From positions 12,150,930 through 12,214,929 of the forward strand of contig NC_040012.1 of NCBI RefSeq assembly GCF_000972845.2: a stretch of DNA of 64,000 nucleotides, in the 5' to 3' direction. Within the stretch, counting starts at the first letter, position 1. Each line of letters starts with the position of its first letter. The notes beneath the pieces are model-generated. The model worked only from the letters and a program-made list of their open reading frames with translations, was not told the origin of the DNA and made no database searches. Below, one piece after another: positions 63,481 to 64,000 of the stretch. The stretch comes from Larimichthys crocea (lineage: Eukaryota; Chordata; Actinopteri; Sciaenidae). The translations under genes and the position numbers were made by a program.

Positions 63481-63712
63481 TTCTCTTGTGCTACTTAGGA
63501 CATCATTAAATCACCAAGCTAAAATTGTTCAGTGCAATTGACCTAATGTGTTTGAACAGATAATAAAACATGTATGTTTATTTAAAATAAGTAAGACTTC
63601 TACATAGGCGACACTTGCTAATTGTCCTTGTGAATATTACCAGTACATGTATTATGAGCAAATCATGCTCCTGTGGAAAACAAAGTCCATCCGCACATTT
63701 TCTTGCAGTGGG

Positions 63713-63855
63713 TAAATAGCTTAGCTTAGCATAAAGAAAGGAAACAATGGGAAACAAATTAACCTTCATCTAAAAAAACATTTTTTGGACAGGCCTAGTA
63801 ACTTTTTTTGACTCAGAGGCTGCCAGGTAGGCAGTGGAGACTTCAGGGATGGATA
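63713..63855 (+). repeat. Dispersed fish repeat ('TTAGCTTAGCATAAAG' family)
   Basis: AATAGCTTAGCTTAGCATAA then AGAAAGGAAACAATGGGAAAC is a well-known fish repeat core, followed by GGACAGGCCTAGTAACTT and AGGCTGCCAGGTAGGCA from its right part with the middle deleted. Related fragment at 18.2 kb. Confidence 0.65.
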
Positions 63856-63868
63856 GTTACCTTTAGAC

Positions 63869-64000
63869 CAGTGGTTCTTAACCCGGGTTCGATCGAACCC
63901 TAGGGGTTTGGTGAGTCGGTCTCAGGGGTTTGGTGGAGCCTCCGCCCTCCGTGATGTTAATGCACGGTTCATTTTGTGCACCATAAAAAAATCATATTTT
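63869..64000 (+). mobile_element. hAT (Charlie/Ac-like) element, left end, cut by the window edge
   Basis: CAGTGGTTCTTAACCCGGGT starts a classic hAT terminal inverted repeat, followed by TTCGATCGAACCC and repeated AGGGGTTTGGTG(A/G) words. The 8 bp just before it, CTTTAGAC (63,861-63,868), has the form of a hAT target-site duplication. The element continues beyond the window, so transposase content and the right TIR cannot be judged. Confidence 0.85.

Noticed and set aside
63885..63901. GGTTCGATCGAACCC as a tRNA box B
   Set aside because: It is an internal palindrome of the hAT terminus; no box A upstream.
3200..64000. GMDS or FOX-cluster exons expected from synteny
   Set aside because: Read by eye on both strands for the GMDS Rossmann-fold start (GITGQDG-like) and for GC-rich intronless forkhead genes; none seen. 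A profile search could still find a short exon.

Overview
The window looks like vertebrate, almost certainly ray-finned (probably percomorph) fish nuclear DNA. It has GT-AG introns and one recognisable kinase gene. It is rich in CA/GT, GA/CT and AT microsatellites, and it carries several dispersed repeats I recognise from memory of percomorph genomes. No bacterial, viral or organellar gene organisation is visible. No novel gene system, CRISPR array or intact transposase could be supported.

Region 1 (about 231 to 3,200): the 3' half of one protein-coding gene on the + strand. Five consecutive kinase-domain exons with clean splice junctions, plus a short C-terminal exon, encode the C-lobe of a myosin light chain kinase. 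It fits MYLK4 better than MYLK2 or MYLK3. The N-lobe exons lie left of the window. A 3'UTR with several polyadenylation signals follows. Two mutually compatible C-terminal splice routes are visible.

Region 2 (about 3.2 to 64 kb): roughly 60 kb in which I find no convincing coding exon. The open frames here are short, overlap on both strands, and mostly cross simple repeats. The region holds (a) microsatellites, (b) hAT-type remnants at 12.5-13.0, 20.3-20.8, 57.9-58.0 and 63.87 kb onward, (c) other dispersed fish repeats at 5.0, 17.5-18.2, 23.2-23.6, 34.3-34.6, 54.6-54.9, 59.0 and 63.7 kb, (d) a tRNA-Leu-like SINE or pseudogene on the minus strand at 36.1-36.3 kb, (e) a LINE 3' tail at 40.9 kb, (f) perfect or near-perfect hairpins at 28.8 and 40.8 kb and an exact 42-bp tandem duplication at 10.25 kb, and (g) blocks of balanced, non-repetitive sequence dense in transcription-factor-like words that are candidate conserved noncoding elements.

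Interpretation: in human 6p25 the 3' end of MYLK4 faces GMDS and the FOXC1/FOXF2/FOXQ1 cluster, a region known for long noncoding intervals. If synteny holds, this window is the gene-poor interval downstream of mylk4, plausibly carrying long-range regulatory DNA. That synteny, and all conserved-element calls, are inference: no alignment could be run.
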